Assembly (NCBI GenBank): GCA_017431035.1
Contig: JAFRLW010000028.1
Span: forward strand, 174,386 to 238,385
Length of the DNA stretch: 64,000 nucleotides
Reading direction: 5' to 3'
Origin: Clostridia bacterium
Lineage (GTDB): Bacteria; Bacillota; Clostridia; Oscillospirales; Acutalibacteraceae
In this document: in pieces, positions 52,953-61,750 of the stretch
Position numbering within the stretch: the stretch's first letter is position 1
Layout of the letters: the number at the start of each line of letters is the position of its first letter
Program-made: the position numbers and the translations under genes
Notes under the pieces: generated by a model
What the model was told of the DNA's origin: nothing
The model's input: the letters and a program-made list of their open reading frames with translations, nothing else
Databases searched by the model: none

Positions 52953-55334
52953 ATGAGGGGCGACAATGAAGATATTTTCAGTTACAATACTGAAAAAAAT
53001 AACGCAAAATCAGGCAAAAAACGTTCCGACTCCTATGATATAAACAGTTTTTCTACCGCAAAGGGAAAGAAAAAAGCAGAAAACAACAAGAAAAAGGCAA
53101 ACAGCAAAACAAAAAAGAAAAAGGTACTTAAAGTTTTGCTTTCGGTCTTTCTTATAGGGGTTATAAGTTTGTCGGTCGTTGCCGGCGCCTTTATGCTATA
53201 CGTATTTACGGCGGTTGACGGCACTATGGAAGAGGACCTTGACGACCTCAAACTCAATTTTACCACAACTATATACTATATGGATGATAACGACGAGTGG
53301 CAGGAATATCAGCGACTGCACGGCGAGTTCAATCGCATTTGGGTACCGTATGACCCCGTAGCCGCAAAGGAGAAAAAAGAGGGTTATGAAGGCATACCCG
53401 AAAACCTTGTAAACGCCTTTGTCGCTATTGAGGACAAGCGTTTCTATTCCCACGACGGCGTTGACTGGAAAAGAACTTTTTCAGCCTTTGCAAACCTCTT
53501 TTTACACTTTTATTCCTCTAATCAGGGCGGCTCTACCATAACTCAACAGCTTGTTAAAAACCTGACCGGCGACTCTGCGCAAAAGCCAAGCCGAAAAATC
53601 AGGGAGATTATGCGCTCAAGGTATCTTGAAAGCCACTATTCAAAGGATACTATAGTAGAGTGTTACTTAAACACTATCGCTATGGGCAACGGCACCTACG
53701 GTGTTGAGGTTGCCGCAAACTATTATTTTGACAAGAGCGTTAAAGACCTCACTTTGCTTGAGTGCGCTTCCCTTGCCGCCATAACAAAGGCGCCGAGTTT
53801 GTACGCACCCGATGAAAACCCCGAAGAGAATAAAGAACGCCGTGATATAGTGCTTAGCGAAATGAAAAATCAAGGCTATATCACCGAAAAAGAATATAAA
53901 GAAAATGTCGGCAAAGACGTCACCGTTGTCGCTTCCAAAGAGGCGCTTAAAGAAGAGGACGTAAATAATTATTTTGTCGACGCCCTGATAACTCAGGTCA
54001 CAAACGATATTGCCGAAAAATACGGCTATGACGAAACCCACGCCGCAAAACTATTCTACAGCAGCGGATATAAAATATATTCAACCGTAAAGCCCTCCGT
54101 TCAACAGTCGGTAGACGAGGTTTTCACCAATAGCGACGCCTACGCCCTTGAAAGCGGCGACGGTCAAAAACTGCAGGGCGGAATCAGCGTTATGGACTAT
54201 TCCGGTCACGTTGTGGGACTTTCGGGCGGAATAGGAGAAAAAACCGTCAACCTTGCTTTTAACCGTGCCACCGATGCGGCAAGGCAACCGGGATCTACTA
54301 TGAAGCCTATCGCTGCCTACGCCCCCGCTATTGAATCGGGACTTATAACCTATTCAAGCATAGTTGACGATACCAACAAATCATACGGCGGTTGGACGCC
54401 GGTCAACTGGTACCGCTCATACTGGGGAAAAATAACGGTAAAATATGCGCTTGAGCGCTCGGTCAACACTATTCCTGTTTGGCTTGTAAACGAAATGGGA
54501 CCCTCAAAAAGTTATGACTTTTTGACAAAAACACTCGGTCTTAAACACCTCACAAGTGAGGATATAAATCTTGCTCCGCTCGGGATGGGCGGAACAAACG
54601 GCGGTATAACGCCTATGGAGAGTGCGGCGGCGTTTGCCATATTCGGCAACGGCGGTAAATACTATGAGCCAAAACTCTACTATTCGGTTAAAGACCAACA
54701 CGATGAAATTGTCATTTCAAACGACGAACATCAACCCGTAACCGCTATCGGCGAGGATACCGCAACGGTTATGAACAAACTGCTTCAAAACGTTGTCTAC
54801 GGTTCCTACGGTACCGGCGGCGGTGCAGGCGGATATGTTCCCGGAATGAGAGTATATGCAAAAACAGGAACTTCCAACAACTCAAACGACCTTTGGTTTG
54901 TCGGCGGAACACCATATTATATCGCTTCTTGCTGGTGCGGATATGATAATCAGACCTCTATTCGTGACCAGGGTATTGCCCTTAAAATGTGGGGAGCGGT
55001 TATGAGCAGGGTGCATAGCGGACTGCCCTCTAAAGATTTTGAGGTGAGTTCATATGCCACCGAGCGATACTACTGTACCGAAAGCGGAAAACTCGCAACC
55101 GATGCGTGTCCTAATACCGAAAAAGGCTGGTACACGAAAAACACTTCTTCTATTGAGTGCGATATTCACAAAGGACAGGTTTTGCCCCCTGTGGGAAGCG
55201 AAGCCGAAAAACAGTTTTTAGAAGAAAAAGCCAAAAAACAACAAGAGGCAGAAGAAGCCAAGAAAAAGGCGGAAGAAGAAAAGAAAAAAGCAGAAGAAGA
55301 AAAGGAAAACGAACAAGGCTCTTCCGACCCGTAA
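52953..55334 (+). CDS. Class A penicillin-binding protein (PBP1A-like)
   Basis: 793 residues, SD GGGGAGG. Lys-rich cytosolic N-terminus, membrane helix at about 52-78, GT51 glycosyltransferase with AIEDKRFYSHDGVDW (Glu near 158) and GGSTITQQLVKNL (191), and a transpeptidase with STMK (near 447), SVN (near 502) and KTGTSN (near 636). The end is a Lys/Glu/Ala coiled coil after about 750. It polymerises and crosslinks peptidoglycan outside the membrane. Confidence 0.96.
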   Translation: MRGDNEDIFSYNTEKNNAKSGKKRSDSYDINSFSTAKGKKKAENNKKKANSKTKKKKVLKVLLSVFLIGVISLSVVAGAFMLYVFTAVDGTMEEDLDDLKLNFTTTIYYMDDNDEWQEYQRLHGEFNRIWVPYDPVAAKEKKEGYEGIPENLVNAFVAIEDKRFYSHDGVDWKRTFSAFANLFLHFYSSNQGGSTITQQLVKNLTGDSAQKPSRKIREIMRSRYLESHYSKDTIVECYLNTIAMGNGTYGVEVAANYYFDKSVKDLTLLECASLAAITKAPSLYAPDENPEENKERRDIVLSEMKNQGYITEKEYKENVGKDVTVVASKEALKEEDVNNYFVDALITQVTNDIAEKYGYDETHAAKLFYSSGYKIYSTVKPSVQQSVDEVFTNSDAYALESGDGQKLQGGISVMDYSGHVVGLSGGIGEKTVNLAFNRATDAARQPGSTMKPIAAYAPAIESGLITYSSIVDDTNKSYGGWTPVNWYRSYWGKITVKYALERSVNTIPVWLVNEMGPSKSYDFLTKTLGLKHLTSEDINLAPLGMGGTNGGITPMESAAAFAIFGNGGKYYEPKLYYSVKDQHDEIVISNDEHQPVTAIGEDTATVMNKLLQNVVYGSYGTGGGAGGYVPGMRVYAKTGTSNNSNDLWFVGGTPYYIASCWCGYDNQTSIRDQGIALKMWGAVMSRVHSGLPSKDFEVSSYATERYYCTESGKLATDACPNTEKGWYTKNTSSIECDIHKGQVLPPVGSEAEKQFLEEKAKKQQEAEEAKKKAEEEKKKAEEEKENEQGSSDP

Positions 55335-55354
55335 AGACTGTCTTTTATACATTT

Positions 55355-55386
55355 GACGCGCAGGTTGTCCTGCGCGTCTTTTTTAA
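55355..55386 (+). terminator. Terminator of PBP1A gene
   Basis: Perfect stem GACGCGCAGG/CCTGCGCGTC, then TTTTTTT. Confidence 0.92.
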
Positions 55387-55424
55387 TAATAGTGACATTT
55401 TTATATATTTTTATGTCTTTTATA

Positions 55425-55454
55425 TTGACATTCCCGCTTTTAAAACATTATAAT
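55425..55454 (+). promoter_or_regulatory. Promoter of ThrE pair
   Basis: TTGACA, 18 bases, TATAAT, 27 bases before the ATG at 55481. Confidence 0.8.
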
Positions 55455-55480
55455 TCACTTGTAAAGGTCAGGGTGATATA

Positions 55481-56275
55481 ATGGAAAACGAAAACAAAAA
55501 TCTTATAGACGCCGACCGTGTTATGCGCCTTGCGGGCGAAATGGGGGTCAGGCTCATAAAAAACGGCGCGGAAATATACCGCGTTGAAGAATCGCTCATA
55601 ATAATATGCGAGTCCTACGGAATGGAAAAGGTGAAAATTTTCGCCCTGCCAACCCTGATAATCCTGCGGTTTGAACAGAACGGAACGGTTTATACCGACC
55701 AGTTCAGACTCCACAGCGATACGGTAAACCTTGACCGCCTTGAAAAACTCAACAATCTCTGTCGGGATATAAAAGACCACCTTTCTATTGACGAGGCGGA
55801 AAAAACGCTTGCGGAGATTATCGGAACCAAAAAGTATCCCACCCTTATATCCTATATAGCCTACGGCTTTGTGGGAATGTTCTACACGCTCTTTTGGGGC
55901 GGAAGATGGATTGACGCTCTGCTCGGTTTTGTTTGCGCCGTTGTCGTTAGAGCGGTTGTCCTTTTTGCAAAAAAGTTCAAAACCAATGTGCTTTTCAAAA
56001 ATATTTTAGCCGGCTTTTTCCTCGGACTTTTGCCATATCTTTCGGCGCTTTTAATAAGCGGCGTTATGATAGACAAAATAATCATAGGCGTAATAATGCT
56101 TTTAGTGCCGGGAATAGGTATCGCAAATGTTATGCGGGATATTCTCGCGGGCGATACATATACCGCGCTTCTCCGTTTTACAAACATTTTGATAATAGGA
56201 ATAGGCCTTGCCATCGGCATTTCGGTATCTCTTGCCTTTTTGCCTAAGGTAATCGCCGCGGGAGGTGCGCTGTGA
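55481..56275 (+). CDS. Threonine/serine exporter, N-terminal half (ThrE/PF06738-like)
   Basis: 264 residues. A soluble N-terminal domain (MRLAGEMGVRLIKNGAEIYRVEES) is followed from about residue 120 by five helices with LLVPGIGIANVMRDILAGD. In split ThrE systems this half joins the short ThrE_2 half, encoded next with a 4-base overlap, to export amino acids or related metabolites. Confidence 0.88.
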   Translation: MENENKNLIDADRVMRLAGEMGVRLIKNGAEIYRVEESLIIICESYGMEKVKIFALPTLIILRFEQNGTVYTDQFRLHSDTVNLDRLEKLNNLCRDIKDHLSIDEAEKTLAEIIGTKKYPTLISYIAYGFVGMFYTLFWGGRWIDALLGFVCAVVVRAVVLFAKKFKTNVLFKNILAGFFLGLLPYLSALLISGVMIDKIIIGVIMLLVPGIGIANVMRDILAGDTYTALLRFTNILIIGIGLAIGISVSLAFLPKVIAAGGAL

Positions 56276-56730
56276 TGTATTATCTGCCTTGTCTTTATGC
56301 CTTTCTCGCCTGTTTCGCTTTCAGCGTTGTTTTTGAAGAAAAAAGGGTTCATATTATGTTGCTCTCGGCGTTTACGGGCAGCGCCGCCTGGTTTGTTTAT
56401 CTGGCTTTCGGCTTTTTGGGCGCTAATATCAAAATGCAAACGGTGAGATACCTCTTTGCCGCTTTGACGGTCGCCGTTCTGTCTGAAATATTCGCCCGCT
56501 TTTTCAAAACGCCGACAACGGTTTTTCTGACTGTCGGCATTATACCTCTCGTTCCCGGCGCCGGCATATACTACACCATGGCAAATCTAATATCGGGCAA
56601 TCTGCATATGTTCTCGGTCAAAGGACTTGAAACGGTCGCCTGCGCGGGCGCCGTCGCGGTAGGTTGCTCCCTTGTTTCCTCGTTTGTGAGAATTACGGCG
56701 GAATTTAAAAAGAATAAACAAAGCAAATAA
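56272..56730 (+). CDS. Threonine/serine exporter, C-terminal half (ThrE_2/DUF3815-like)
   Basis: 152 residues, GTG or ATG start near 56272, overlapping the previous stop. Five helices, with the conserved GIIPLVPGAGIYYTMANLISG. Partner of the preceding ThrE N-terminal half. A MITE-like element begins at its stop codon. Confidence 0.87.
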   Translation: MMYYLPCLYAFLACFAFSVVFEEKRVHIMLLSAFTGSAAWFVYLAFGFLGANIKMQTVRYLFAALTVAVLSEIFARFFKTPTTVFLTVGIIPLVPGAGIYYTMANLISGNLHMFSVKGLETVACAGAVAVGCSLVSSFVRITAEFKKNKQSK

Positions 56731-57012
56731 TGGCTTATCATCGGTAAGGACAAAATGGTTTTGGAGGGCAAAACTTCCGTTCCTTTTTGCCTCAAAGCCT
56801 TGATATACGCCGGTATATCTGCGTTTCTCGGCTTCAAGGAAGCAAAAGTTTTGTCTTCTACAAAACTGCTTCGCACCTGAAAAAGAGAAAAATTCGTGGA
56901 TTTTTCGGTGCGGAGGACGCCGCAAGGCTGACGCCTTACTAGGACAACAAGCCGTAAAAAGCCCGAATTTAGCCTTTTGTCAGGCGTTTTGTCCTTATCA
57001 ATGATAAGCCAT
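56730..57012. mobile_element. MITE-like element with 26-bp terminal inverted repeats
   Basis: 56730-56755 and 56987-57012 are inverted copies (24 of 26 match), beginning ATGGCTTATCAT. 283 bases, no supported gene inside. Within it are further inverted words (GCAAAACTTCC, AAAAGTTTTGTC). A non-autonomous transposon relic is likely; target duplication unclear. Confidence 0.7.
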
Positions 57013-57026
57013 AATTTATAAAATAC

Positions 57027-57058
57027 AAAAGACCTGCGCCGTATGGTGCAGGTCTTTT
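57027..57058. terminator. Terminator of secA
   Basis: Stem AAAAGACCTGC/GCAGGTCTTTT with a 10-base loop, T-rich on both strands. Confidence 0.85.
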
Positions 57059-57059
57059 T

Positions 57060-59786
57060 TCAATCTAAATCTTTTCCGCAGCAGCGTTTATATTTTTTTC
57101 CGCTTCCGCAAGGACAAGGTGCGTTTTTCGGCACAACGCCTTTGCCCCTTACCGACTGAACTTTTTCGCCAGTGGAGGTTTCTTCGGCAACCTTTTCACG
57201 CTTGACCTCATTATCTTGTTTAACCTCAACGGTCAGAACAAGTTTTGCCGTTTGCTCTCTTATCGAGTCGGTCATAGCCGAGAACATCTCATATCCCTCG
57301 TTGCGATATTCGATAACGGGGTCGTGTTGACCGTAGGCTCTAAGCCCGATACCCTGACGGAGTCGGTCCATATTATCAATATGTTCCATCCAGTTGGTAT
57401 CAACACTTCTAAGCAACATAACCCTCTCGATTTCTCGCATAAGGTCTGAGCCTAAACGCTGCTCTCTCTCTTTATATTTATTGTGCGCCTTTTCTTTAAG
57501 CGTATCAGCCACTTCTTCACGAGAGGTGTTGCCGAGTTCTTCTACCGTGAACTTCAAATCGTTTTCGTCGGTTATCCAGCCGGCAAAATACTCTTTTAGT
57601 CCCTTTATATCCCAGTTGTCGTGGATATCGTCGGCAAGATAGAGTGCGGTATAAGAGTCGATAGTATCATCTATCATTTTGAGTATCGTTCCGCTGATAT
57701 CCTCACCGTCAAGAACTTTGTTTCTCTGCTTATAGATAAGGTCTCTTTGAGTGTTCATAACGTCGTCGAACTGAAGCACTCGTTTACGGTCGGCAAAATG
57801 TATGCCCTCTTTTTTCTTTTGGGCGTTTTCTATTGTACGGGAGAGCATAGCGCTTTCAAGGGGCATATTCTCGTCAACTTTTAGCGTTCCCATAAGCGCC
57901 GAGATACGTTCTCCTCCGTAAAGACGCATCAGTTCATCCTCAAGTGAAATATAGAACTTTGTATCACCGGGGTCGCCCTGACGTCCGGCACGACCACGAA
58001 GCTGGTTATCAATACGGCGAGAGTCGTGTCTCTCGGTGCCGATTATTGCAAGACCGCCGAGTTCTCTCACCTTTTCCGCTTCGGGCGCTATTTGCTCTTT
58101 ATATTCGTTATAAAGTTTTGTATATTTTTCACGTGCCGAAAATATATCGGCGTTGTCGGTTTCGGCAAAACCGGTCGCCTCTGAAATAATTTCGTCGGAC
58201 AGTCCCTCGGCTTTGAGTGCCGCTTTTGCAAGATATTCGGCATTACCGCCAAGCATAATATCGGTACCACGTCCCGCCATATTGGTGGCTATTGTAACGG
58301 CGCCGAGTTTTCCTGCCTGGGCGATAATATCCGCCTCTTTTTCATGGTGTTTGGCGTTTAGCACGTTGTGTTTTATTCCCCTCTTTTTAAGTAGAGCGGA
58401 TAAAAGTTCCGATTTTTCAATGGTTATTGTGCCTACAAGCACCGGTTGACCTTTTTCGTGTTTTTCAACAATTCGGTCCATAACCGCCTCAAACTTCGCC
58501 CTTTCGGTTTTGTAGACAGCGTCGTTTTCATCCACCCTTATCAGCGGACGGTTAGTCGGTATCTCTATAACGTCAAGTTTATAAATCTCCTGGAACTCGC
58601 CCTCTTCGGTCATAGCGGTACCGGTCATACCGGAAAGTTTGTTATATAATCTGAAAAAGTTTTGGAAAGTGATGTTTGCAAGGGTTTTAGACTCGTGCGC
58701 AACCTTGACTCCCTCTTTGGCTTCTATCGCCTGGTGAAGTCCCTCGTTATAGCGCCTGCCCTCCATAAGACGTCCCGTATACTCATCAACAATAACAACC
58801 TGACCGTCTTTTACAACATAGTCAACGTCACGTTTCATAACGCCGTGTGCACGTATGGCTTGATTTATATGGTGGGCTATCTCTATATTCTCGCTGTCGT
58901 TGAGGTTTTCAATACCGAAGAAACTCTCCGCCCGTTTAACACCCGACGGTGTAAGGGTGGCGGTTCTCGCCTTTTCATCTACAACGTAGTCGCCGTCGTA
59001 ATCGCTTGCCTCGTCGGTCGCTTTGTCGTCCATTTCGGCAACCTTTACCATTTTAAGCGATAGCGCAAACTTGTTTGCAGCGGTGTATAGGTCGGAAGAT
59101 TTAGACCCTTGACCCGAAATGATAAGGGGTGTACGTGCCTCATCTATGAGTATCGAGTCAACCTCGTCGACAATGGCAAAATTGTGTCCTCTTTGTACCC
59201 TGTTTTCCTTATAAAGCACCATATTGTCACGCAAATAATCAAAGCCGAGTTCGTTATTTGTGCAATAGGTTATATCGGCGGCGTATGCCACTTTCTTTTC
59301 TTCAGGAGTCATACCGTGGATAATAAGTCCTACGCTTAGTCCCAAAAAACGATAGATTTTTCCCATCCACTCGCTGTCACGCTTGGCAAGATAATCATTG
59401 ACCGTGACTATGTGAACGCCGTCGCCCGACAATGCGTTTAAGTAAGCCGGCAGTGTCGCCACAAAGGTTTTACCCTCACCGGTTTTCATCTCGCTTATTC
59501 GCCCTTGGTGAAGAACTATACCGCCTATAATCTGAACGGGGAAATGGCGCATACCAAGCACCCTTGTCGCCGCCTCTCTACAGGTGGCAAAAGCCTCAGG
59601 CAAAATATCGTCAAGGGTTTCACCCTTACTAAGCCTTTCCTTAAACTCCGCCGTTTTTGAGGTGAGTTGTTCGTCGCTCAGCGCTTTATACTCTTCTTCA
59701 AAAGAAAGCACCTTGTCAACTATCGGCATTATTCTTTTAAGTTCACGCTCACTGTATGAGCCGAACATTTTTCTAAGTAGTCCCAT
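57060..59786 (-). CDS. secA: Protein translocase ATPase SecA
   Basis: 908 residues. Walker A in [19 protein letters not shown]-type [42 protein letters not shown] and the C-terminal zinc site [14 protein letters not shown] that binds SecB-like partners and lipid. It drives exported proteins through SecYEG. Intact and of standard length; single gene with its own terminator. Confidence 0.98.
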   Translation of the reverse strand: MGLLRKMFGSYSERELKRIMPIVDKVLSFEEEYKALSDEQLTSKTAEFKERLSKGETLDDILPEAFATCREAATRVLGMRHFPVQIIGGIVLHQGRISEMKTGEGKTFVATLPAYLNALSGDGVHIVTVNDYLAKRDSEWMGKIYRFLGLSVGLIIHGMTPEEKKVAYAADITYCTNNELGFDYLRDNMVLYKENRVQRGHNFAIVDEVDSILIDEARTPLIISGQGSKSSDLYTAANKFALSLKMVKVAEMDDKATDEASDYDGDYVVDEKARTATLTPSGVKRAESFFGIENLNDSENIEIAHHINQAIRAHGVMKRDVDYVVKDGQVVIVDEYTGRLMEGRRYNEGLHQAIEAKEGVKVAHESKTLANITFQNFFRLYNKLSGMTGTAMTEEGEFQEIYKLDVIEIPTNRPLIRVDENDAVYKTERAKFEAVMDRIVEKHEKGQPVLVGTITIEKSELLSALLKKRGIKHNVLNAKHHEKEADIIAQAGKLGAVTIATNMAGRGTDIMLGGNAEYLAKAALKAEGLSDEIISEATGFAETDNADIFSAREKYTKLYNEYKEQIAPEAEKVRELGGLAIIGTERHDSRRIDNQLRGRAGRQGDPGDTKFYISLEDELMRLYGGERISALMGTLKVDENMPLESAMLSRTIENAQKKKEGIHFADRKRVLQFDDVMNTQRDLIYKQRNKVLDGEDISGTILKMIDDTIDSYTALYLADDIHDNWDIKGLKEYFAGWITDENDLKFTVEELGNTSREEVADTLKEKAHNKYKEREQRLGSDLMREIERVMLLRSVDTNWMEHIDNMDRLRQGIGLRAYGQHDPVIEYRNEGYEMFSAMTDSIREQTAKLVLTVEVKQDNEVKREKVAEETSTGEKVQSVRGKGVVPKNAPCPCGSGKKYKRCCGKDLD

Positions 59787-59868
59787 TTTAAGCCTCTTTT
59801 TTCGTTTTAATTTAGTTTTAATTATTATACAACATAAAATATGAATAATTTGAAAATTATTGTCTTAT

Positions 59869-60816
59869 TTATCTAAGAATCAAAAACTCGCCCTCTTGTT
59901 TTATACCTTTTGTGAAGGAGAGTTTATAAGTTTCGTCAATAAATATTGCCTCTGCGCCCTTGGTGTTTTCTATAAAATCCAAAGCCTCTTCTTTTCCTTT
60001 TAGTATACAAATGGTGGAAAAGGCGTCCGCCATAGCGGAATTATCACATATAACCGTTGCACTTAGCAGGTCGCTTTTTGCAGGATATCCCGTTTTCGGG
60101 TCTATTATATGGTGATATTTTATATTATCCTTTTCAAAATACCGCTCATAAACGCCCGAAGTCGAAGCCGTTTTGTTTTTCAGTTTGAGAACAGCGGCGT
60201 TTTCCTCGCTATATGGCTTTTTTATGCCTATATTGTACTCTTTATCCCCGAAAACATAAACATTTCCGCCGAGGTTTATAATACCGTTTTTTGCGCCGTT
60301 TTCTTTGAGGTATTCTAAAACCTTATCGGTGATATATCCTTTGGCTATGGCGCCGAGGTCTATCTTTTTACCGCCCGTTATTACTCTTGTTCCCTCTACC
60401 TTTACGCTTTCGTAATCAACCGAGTTTAGTGCGGCGGCTATCTCGTCTTTTGAGGGAACTATCTCGTTTTTGAAGTCCCAAAGAACCGTCAGCGGATAGA
60501 TAGTAAGGTCAAATCTTCCGCCGGAGAGCGCCGAGTACTCTGTCGCTTTTTCTATTAGTTCTGCCGTATCTTTTGATACCTCTTTGGTTTCTCCACGATT
60601 AAGGGCGGATATTTCGCTGCCGTCATCCTTTGCGCTAAACAGTTTATCATACTCCCGGCATAAAGCAAAAGCGCCCGAGAGTGTTTCTTCATCACAGTCG
60701 GCGGTGATAGTAACCACAGTATCAAGCAAAAACTCGGTCGCCGTGTTCGCACTGTTACACGAGCATAGGAGTCCTATTGCCAAAATAAGAGATATTGACG
60801 ATACGTACTTTTTCAT
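59869..60816 (-). CDS. apbE: FAD:protein FMN transferase (ApbE), lipoprotein
   Basis: 315 residues from the ATG at 60816; an in-frame GTG 8 codons earlier lies upstream of the predicted transcript start. Lipoprotein signal ending LLCSC, then TVVTITADCDEE, KIDLGAIAKGYI, YHHIIDPKTGYPAKS and AMADAFSTICILKG, the flavin and Mg sites. It attaches FMN to threonines of extracytoplasmic proteins. No ribosome site is present, and the -10 ends 7 bases from the ATG, so the mRNA is probably leaderless. Divergent from eetA/eetB-like genes. Confidence 0.93.
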   Translation of the reverse strand: MKKYVSSISLILAIGLLCSCNSANTATEFLLDTVVTITADCDEETLSGAFALCREYDKLFSAKDDGSEISALNRGETKEVSKDTAELIEKATEYSALSGGRFDLTIYPLTVLWDFKNEIVPSKDEIAAALNSVDYESVKVEGTRVITGGKKIDLGAIAKGYITDKVLEYLKENGAKNGIINLGGNVYVFGDKEYNIGIKKPYSEENAAVLKLKNKTASTSGVYERYFEKDNIKYHHIIDPKTGYPAKSDLLSATVICDNSAMADAFSTICILKGKEEALDFIENTKGAEAIFIDETYKLSFTKGIKQEGEFLILR

Positions 60817-60822
60817 AGGGTA

Positions 60823-60851
60823 ATTATACAACTTCTTCACTTTTTTGTAAA
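60823..60851 (-). promoter_or_regulatory. Promoter of apbE
   Basis: Minus strand TTTACA, 17 bases, TATAAT ending at 60823; start of transcription predicted at the A of the ATG. Confidence 0.75.
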
Positions 60852-60873
60852 GATGTGGTAATATAAATATATT
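60845..60873 (+). promoter_or_regulatory. Promoter of NusG-II/Gx operon
   Basis: TTGTAA, 17 bases, TATATT; its -35 overlaps the apbE -35 on the other strand. Confidence 0.6.
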
Positions 60874-60895
60874 CTTATATTAGGAGAGAGGCAAA

Positions 60896-61204
60896 ATGAA
60901 AAAGCACGATTTGTTTATTATAGTTGCGGCAGTTTTCATAATCGCCTTGTCATTTTTGCTGATAAAAGGGAAAAACGGCGCTACTCTCACCGTGAAAGAA
61001 AACAACAAAACGGTCTACGTAGGCTCTATTTATAAAGATAAAAACATCAAACTTCAAAACAACACCCTTATAATAAAAGACGGCTTCGTCTATATGAAAA
61101 GCGCAAACTGCAAAAACAACATTTGCGTTCACACGGGTAAAATACACAAAAAGGGAGAGAGTATTATATGTCTGCCAAACAAAGTGATAGCGCAAATAGA
61201 ATAG
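60896..61204 (+). CDS. NusG domain II membrane-anchored protein (EetA-like)
   Basis: 102 residues. One N-terminal helix (about 7-25) then a small beta domain with VKENNKTVYVG and NCKNNICVHTGKI, where two cysteines precede His, typical of PF07009 (NusG domain II). SD AGGAGAG. In Listeria EetA is such a protein and takes part in flavin-based extracellular electron transfer. It overlaps the next gene by 37 bases. Confidence 0.85.
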   Translation: MKKHDLFIIVAAVFIIALSFLLIKGKNGATLTVKENNKTVYVGSIYKDKNIKLQNNTLIIKDGFVYMKSANCKNNICVHTGKIHKKGESIICLPNKVIAQIE

Positions 61205-61695
61205 ATACAAAACGCCTCACCCTTTATGCGCTGTTTACTGCGGCGGCGCTTATTTTTTCATATATAGAAAGTCTTTTTCCCCTTGCCTTTATAGCGCCGG
61301 GGGTAAAACTCGGTCTTTCAAACGCCGTAACCCTATTTTTAGCAGTAAGAAAAGATTACAAAGGCGCTTTTCTTGTAAGTATAGTAAGACTACTGCTTTC
61401 CGCTTTGCTTTTCGGCTCGTTTATTTCTTTTCTCTTTTCATTTGCCGGCGGTATGTTTTCGCTGCTTGTTATATGCCTTCTTAACAAAACGGGGCTTTTT
61501 AGTGCGGTGGGCGTCAGTATTGCGGGCGGTGTTGCTCATAACGTGGCGCAGCTTGTTGTAGCCTACTTTATTATAAAAGGCGCCGTTTGGTACTATTTGC
61601 CCGTTTTGGCTTTATCGGGGGCGCTTTGCGGAGGGCTTGTCGGCGCTGTTTCGCTGATACTTCTAAAAAAAATAAAGACAAATTACAAATTATAG
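61168..61695 (+). CDS. Gx transporter family membrane protein (EetB-like)
   Basis: 175 residues, about five helices, with SYIESLFPLAFIAPGVKLGLSN near the N-terminus, the Gx-transporter/heptaprenyl-diphosphate-synthase-I family signature. It follows the NusG-II gene with overlap, as eetA-eetB do. Role in quinone supply or electron transfer is inference. Confidence 0.85.
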   Translation: MSAKQSDSANRIDTKRLTLYALFTAAALIFSYIESLFPLAFIAPGVKLGLSNAVTLFLAVRKDYKGAFLVSIVRLLLSALLFGSFISFLFSFAGGMFSLLVICLLNKTGLFSAVGVSIAGGVAHNVAQLVVAYFIIKGAVWYYLPVLALSGALCGGLVGAVSLILLKKIKTNYKL

Positions 61696-61750
61696 TATAT
61701 AATGTTATTTGTATGAGAAAGTAAAATACCAAAAAGGGAGTTATTACCTT

